This document shows, one piece after another, positions 59,483-64,000 of a DNA stretch of 64,000 bases. The stretch comes from Chrysomallon squamiferum (taxonomy: Eukaryota > Mollusca > Gastropoda > Neomphalida > Peltospiridae): NCBI GenBank assembly GCA_012295275.1, contig CM022676.1, positions 11,190,344 through 11,254,343 on the forward strand, in the 5' to 3' direction. Numbering within the stretch: position 1 is the first letter of the stretch; every line of letters starts with the position of its first letter. Below the pieces are notes generated by a model. The model made no database searches, had not been told where the DNA came from, and saw only the letters and a list, made by a program, of their open reading frames with translations. Made by a program: the position numbers and the translations under genes.

Positions 59483-60686
59483 CAAAACACGAATGACTAA
59501 AGTAGATGGAAATTATAAAATCATTAAATAATGTTTAAAAAATGGTTTTAAAAAGAGAACAACAACAAATTGCGATTTGGTTATACTTATAAGATTAGAA
59601 TAAAACGAAGGAGAAATTAAAACAGTACTAATAAATACACAAACAAAATAATGAGATTGCGCAACTGCATAATAATAATAAAAATTAAAACAAAAATAAA
59701 AAGCATGGTTTCCTTTTGCCATCGTTATACCCATCGCACACATTATTATATGCTTTTTCTTTTCTTTTACTCAGGTTTGGAAGAGGTAATTAAATAATAA
59801 AACCAGAATGACATATAGTATGATATGTTGTAACCAAATCGCCAAGGAATGGAAAAACATTTGATTTTATAATTTAATAGAATGACTTGCTTGATTGTTT
59901 CCTTTATTTATTTATTTATTTATTATTAGGTAAACAAATTTTTTATATCCTAGATCTTATATGAAGCTGACTGGAATTATTCATTTAATGTAAGCGATAT
60001 ACCTTAATTGTTACGTGTATCTGCATGCATTTTAAAATTATTTTAATTTGATTTCCGAGCGTTTACGTCAGCGCGAGCACTCTTTTACGTTGTGAGACAA
60101 GAAAAAAAACATAGCAACCATTTCCTGTTAAAATACTAATCTCCCTTGCCATAACTGTCAGGGTCGCTCAATAGAAGAAAAAAAGGTATATTTTTTTGTT
60201 GTTTTTGTTTGTTGTTGTTGTTGTTGTTAAAGTTTTATGTTTAATTTTCTCAAAGCGGTTTATAAGTCATTGTACATATATTATTATATGAAACTAATTG
60301 CGTGTTTTTAAGTTATTTTAAATTCTGTATCTATTCACTCCCTCTGCAGTTTCTTTTTTTCTTCTTTTTTCTTCTTGTTTCTCTGTGTGTTTAGGCTTTC
60401 TGCTAGGCGTATTCTATACGTAAAGATATTTCCGTTTTCGTTTTTCTTTTTTAATCACAGTTGTTTTGTTTTTTAAAATGATTATTCCCCTTGTACCAGT
60501 ACACTGTTATTTATCTGCTTGTTTTCTGCCAGCTTCGTTCTTGATTACTGCCTTACAGCGTGCATCAGTATCTAGCTATATACTCACAGACATGTACTAT
60601 TTATTTATTGCTGGTGTTGCATTTGTTGTTGTTGTTGTTGTTGTTGTTAATTCATTTTCTTCTTTATTATTATAATTTTGTTATGA

Positions 60687-60723
60687 TTTATTTATTTATT
60701 TATTTATTATTATTATTATGATT

Positions 60724-60775
<52 letters not shown>

Positions 60776-60779
60776 TTTT
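60687..60779. repeat. (TTTA)n/(ATT)n tract abutting Kelch acceptor
   Basis: Tetranucleotide repeat that runs directly into the TTTTAG acceptor of the Kelch coding exon; it forms the pyrimidine-rich tract. Confidence 0.9.
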
Positions 60780-60793
60780 AGGTTGGTACTTGG

Positions 60794-62416
60794 ATGGCGA
60801 ACGTTCAGTTGTTATTTCTTAAACGTATCTATGAGAATTTTATCGAAGGTCAAAACAATGATCTTGAACTTGTTTTTCAAGATGGCGCGATGACAGCCAG
60901 TAAGATTTGCCTCGTGTCGCTTTCGCCTTACTTCGAGACGATGTTTTCCTGTGACATGTGCGAGAAGAAAACGGGTGTGGTGATTTTACCCACGATACGC
61001 AAAAGAATATTTGAAGACATACTCAGAGTTTATTTTATAAATCAGAATGACGTCATCAGTGAATACAACTGTCTTTACCTGCTGGATTCCGCCGAGATGA
61101 TGCAGCTCGATTATCTTAAATCAGTTTGTCTGGATTATCTTAATACTAATCTCTCTCTGACCACCGCCAACTGCATCGACATGTGGAGGTCGTTACGTAA
61201 GTTTGGTATGGAGGATCTCGCTATGAAAGCTTTCCAGTACATCGTCAAGAATCTGAGAAATCTTTCAGCTAGCGAGTTCATCCTGAAGCTGACGAAGACG
61301 GAGTTCCTGGTGCTGCTTTCTAGCGACGACCTGTCACTGAAGGAGGACGACGTGTTCAAAGACGTTCAGAAGTGGATCGAGGCGCACAGTCCGTCCCTGG
61401 ACACGATGCTCGAACTCTTCAGATCAGTCCGGTTTCAGCACGTCAGCCTCTCCTACCTGACAAACAACGTCATCTTCAGCAACATCGTCAGAGAGCACGA
61501 GTCTATACAACGGATCGTCCAGGAAGGCATGTGCACGCACTGCGTGGGCACATCTGACTCCAGATTGTTTGTCGACAACAGACATGCAGCTCAGTTGCAG
61601 AACGTCATGTTCGTCCTCACCAAGTCCGTCAACATCCTCTGTGCGGCGTCGCTGACAGACGCCACGTGGTACGAAATACCGCAAGCGCCTTACGACCCCG
61701 GGGACTGGTTCTCTGCCGGGGTGCTGGGCAGGTACATTTACATCACTGGCGGCACCGTGAGGAGGAAGTCGTCGATGGTGTATGACGTGTGGCTGAGAAA
61801 GTGGATGTTTGGACCCGAGATGAAACACGATCGCTGGGAACACTGCATGGCGGTGCTGGCTGACAAGCTGTACGTGATCGGAGGTCAGAGCAACAGCATA
61901 GAGCAACTCCAGCTGGGTCAGCTCACCTGGCAGGTCGTGGGTGACCTAGGATGTAGCAGGAGGGACTCCTGCGCTGAAGGAGTAGGAGAAAATATTCTGG
62001 TTATGGGCGGAATAGTGAACTGGCAGGTATCAGACAACTTGCAGTGCTTCAACACGAAGACTCACGCTGTGTGCACGATACCCATCAAAGAAAACTGCGG
62101 TCAGCTGATCAGGTCATTCTTGCACGTGCGTGACCTCTATCTCGTGCACTCTGACGGAACGGTGGAAGTGGTTCAGATCGAGGAAACGAACACGCCCGTC
62201 CTGAGGACACAGAAGGTGGCGAGGCACGACGAGTTCGGCTACTACTTCGGGTTCGTGTACACAGAAGGCAACATCATCGTCGTCACTGACCGCGGCCTGC
62301 AGAGAGTCAACATGTGCGACGGCTCCAAGCAATACATGACGTTTCAGAACACGATTTCTCTGTGCAACATCTGCGGCAGTCTCAACATGCACGTTCCTCG
62401 TTTCTGTCTGCAGTAA
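60794..62416 (+). CDS. BTB-BACK-Kelch protein, likely cullin-3 substrate adaptor
   Basis: A 540-aa single coding exon after a TTTATTTTAG acceptor at about 60780, so a 5' non-coding exon is expected (a donor-like GTATAT follows at about 60185). BTB: NDLELVFQDG at 22-31, ICLVSLSPYFETMF at 38-51, and to about residue 125. BACK: residues about 125-225, with LKEDDVFKDVQKWIEAH. Kelch-like repeats from about 265: GRYIYITGG, LADKLYVIGG, ENILVMGG and NTKTHAVC. Such proteins bridge substrates to CUL3 ubiquitin ligases. The repeats are rather diverged and the substrate cannot be told. Codon use shifts from AT-rich in the first third to GC-rich after about 61350, in contrast to flanking DNA. Confidence 0.9.
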   Translation: MANVQLLFLKRIYENFIEGQNNDLELVFQDGAMTASKICLVSLSPYFETMFSCDMCEKKTGVVILPTIRKRIFEDILRVYFINQNDVISEYNCLYLLDSAEMMQLDYLKSVCLDYLNTNLSLTTANCIDMWRSLRKFGMEDLAMKAFQYIVKNLRNLSASEFILKLTKTEFLVLLSSDDLSLKEDDVFKDVQKWIEAHSPSLDTMLELFRSVRFQHVSLSYLTNNVIFSNIVREHESIQRIVQEGMCTHCVGTSDSRLFVDNRHAAQLQNVMFVLTKSVNILCAASLTDATWYEIPQAPYDPGDWFSAGVLGRYIYITGGTVRRKSSMVYDVWLRKWMFGPEMKHDRWEHCMAVLADKLYVIGGQSNSIEQLQLGQLTWQVVGDLGCSRRDSCAEGVGENILVMGGIVNWQVSDNLQCFNTKTHAVCTIPIKENCGQLIRSFLHVRDLYLVHSDGTVEVVQIEETNTPVLRTQKVARHDEFGYYFGFVYTEGNIIVVTDRGLQRVNMCDGSKQYMTFQNTISLCNICGSLNMHVPRFCLQ

Positions 62417-62508
62417 GATAATAATAATAACAAAAATAATAACAATAATAACAACAATAATAATAATAACAATAATAAGAAGAAGAAGAAAGAAAGAAAG
62501 AAAGAAAA
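62416..62508. repeat. (AAT/AAC)n, (AAG)n and (AAAG)n after Kelch stop
   Basis: Begins at the stop codon region and makes up the start of the 3' UTR. Confidence 0.85.
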
Positions 62509-63083
62509 AACTATATATATAGATAAGAAGGAAAAAGAAAAACACACGTATTTATTTATTTATATAATTTGTATCTATAAAATAATGATTTGCTTTCTGT
62601 AATATTTATGATATTTTATGATTTTACAAGCCTGATCTTTTCAATCGTGTACATTTGTAAATCACTGGTTTAAGTAGATAAATCATGCTCATTTCGTCAC
62701 TAGATACACGTGCATGCATTTTTTGTATTTATTTTTTTTAAATTTTGTGCCAGTTTATTTTGTTTTGCAGTTTATGTATTCTATTATTATCACTTTTACT
62801 TTTTTATTATTATTTTTTATTTTTATTTTTTAATTATGTTTGTTTCGTTATGATTTAGTTGCATCACTTTAGTAAAGTTGCTGATTATCAGTTGTATTAT
62901 AATCATATGCATATTATATTTATTATATTTAATATGTGAAAATAAAAATGATCGTGTGAATAATTGTCTTTGTAGTGTTTATGTGGAAGTAGAGAATCGT
63001 TTATTACATCTGTTATTGTTGGAATATAAATTTTATTACGTGTTCCTAGTGTGAATGTAAATATTTTTATTTGTATTCATGTT

Positions 63084-63089
63084 AATAAA
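63084..63089 (+). terminator. Polyadenylation signal of the Kelch gene
   Basis: AATAAA followed within 25 nt by a GT-rich stretch (GTCTGTTCTCGTGC). Another AATAAA lies at 62941. Confidence 0.45.
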
Positions 63090-63288
63090 ATGTCTGTTCT
63101 CGTGCACGAAAAGCTATGTGCATCGTGTGATGTTGTTTTTGTTTATTTTTAGTCGTAGTAGCAGTTGTAGCAGTAATCCCTTGATGTTATTTCGTAAGCT
63201 TAAAATTTGTATACGAGTTTCCTCTCATAATCTACTTTTTCTCTTTTAAAAAAAAACACCCTACAAAAACAACAACAAAAATAAAATA

Positions 63289-63290
<2 letters not shown>

Positions 63291-63324
<34 letters not shown>

Positions 63325-63340
63325 AAAAGAAAGAAAGTAA
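63291..63340. repeat. (AAAG)n microsatellite
   Basis: AAAG units downstream of the Kelch gene. Confidence 0.88.
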
Positions 63341-63469
63341 TAAAGTAATAAAGAAATAAAAAAAATAAAGTAAATAAATAAAAGAAATGGCAGTTTGTGT
63401 GATAATGTGTTGAATTATTTTCAAATATTCTGCTGATTCCGCTCACTGAATTCACCCCTTCTTTGATAT

Positions 63470-63706
63470 CATATACTTACAATTATTTCATTCTTCATAT
63501 ACTTACAATTATTTCATTCTTCATATACTTACAACTATTTCTTTCATCATATACTTACAACTATTTCATTCTTCATATACTTACAACTATTTCTTTCTTC
63601 ATATACTTACAATTATTTCTTTTTTCATATACTTACAATTATTTCTTTCTTCATATACTTACAATTATTTCTTTCTTCATATACTTACAACTATTTCATT
63701 CTTCAT
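63470..63706. repeat. 26-bp tandem repeat array
   Basis: About nine copies of CATATACTTACAATTATTTC plus ATTCTT, with starts at 63470 and 63496 and so on. Produces an open frame rich in YLQLF that is not a gene. Confidence 0.9.
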
Positions 63707-64000
63707 CTTCTCTTTCTCCTTTCTTCACATATAACATAGATGATAGTTATTACTGATCAGTGGGTGGTAGCAGTTGTTGTAATGATAGTGGGAGTAGTAA
63801 TGACAAGAAATAACAGCAGATGTAGTAGTAGTAGTAACGTAAGTATTAGTAGAAGTTTTAGTATCAAAGGTAAAGTAATTAACTGAACTAGCAATGACAT
63901 TACTAAATAGTTATGTTGTAGTAATATTAATAACAACTGAAGTAGTGATGATATTAAAAACTAGCTGAAATAACACCATAATTAATAGTAACAATAGCTG

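Larger units (their letters stand above)
57145..60793. other. 5' regions of zinc-finger and Kelch genes
   Basis: Divergent spacing. Contains a possible 22-nt zinc-finger 5' exon (57441-57462, acceptor ttttcag, donor GTGAGG), the tRNA-like candidate, and AAT, CT and TTTA repeats. CpGs cluster near 60055-60100 and could mark the Kelch start. Confidence 0.5.
62417..64000. other. Kelch 3' UTR and downstream repeats
   Basis: AT-rich 3' UTR with two polyadenylation hexamers, then AAAG and 26-bp tandem repeats. No gene seen to the window end. Confidence 0.6.

Noticed and set aside
61135..61906. Antisense ORFs of 74 and 160 codons opposite the Kelch gene
   Set aside because: Shadows of the sense coding frame in GC-rich sequence; no domain match.
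1..64000. CRISPR array, operon or prokaryotic features
   Set aside because: Introns, metazoan domains and microsatellites show this is animal nuclear DNA; the tandem arrays have no unique spacers.

Overview
This window is animal nuclear DNA. It is AT-rich and full of microsatellites and minisatellites, its genes are split by introns with GT..AG boundaries, and the proteins are metazoan: a fibrinogen-related domain, VWD, EGF, BAG1, BTB-Kelch, C2H2 zinc fingers and an AID/APOBEC-like fold. The mix of a VWDE-type protein carrying a fibrinogen-like C-terminus and an invertebrate AID/APOBEC-like protein suggests a lophotrochozoan, most likely a mollusc. That is an inference; nothing here fixes the species.

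Layout. (1) Positions 477-12083 and 15456-40249, both minus strand, hold two head-to-tail paralogues (called A and B here) of a secreted multidomain protein. The order is signal peptide, D8C-like cysteine domain, beta-rich extracellular region, VWD domain, cysteine-rich segment, EGF, then a fibrinogen-related (FReD) C-terminus. I rebuilt 18 exons for A, whose 3' end lies off the left edge, and 22 for B. Exon boundaries and phases are conserved between copies, including an 18-nt microexon. Between them are a 632-bp foldback transposon with a 4-bp target-site duplication and a second inverted-repeat element. (2) Positions 44443-50630, minus strand: a complete six-exon BAG1 gene (ubiquitin-like plus BAG domain, 204 aa). 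(3) Positions 52471-53154, plus strand, pointing away from BAG1: an intact gene with the AID/APOBEC deaminase fold in which every zinc ligand and the catalytic Glu are replaced. (4) Positions 54608-57144, minus: a C2H2 zinc-finger gene with about ten fingers, broken by one frame change. (5) Positions 60794-62416, plus: a BTB-BACK-Kelch gene whose coding sequence is much more GC-rich than its surroundings.

How they relate. A and B are a local tandem duplication of a probable secreted recognition or matrix protein. A and B also share intron pieces, and minisatellites at equivalent introns are much larger in B. BAG1 and the deaminase-like gene are divergent neighbours. Two sequence pieces near the deaminase-like gene, one of them from its coding exon, recur inside BAG1 introns. 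The zinc-finger and Kelch genes look unrelated to the rest.

Four single-base frame disruptions (one in A, two in B, one in the zinc-finger gene) sit in otherwise fully open frames. Residual assembly indels are therefore at least as likely as pseudogenes.
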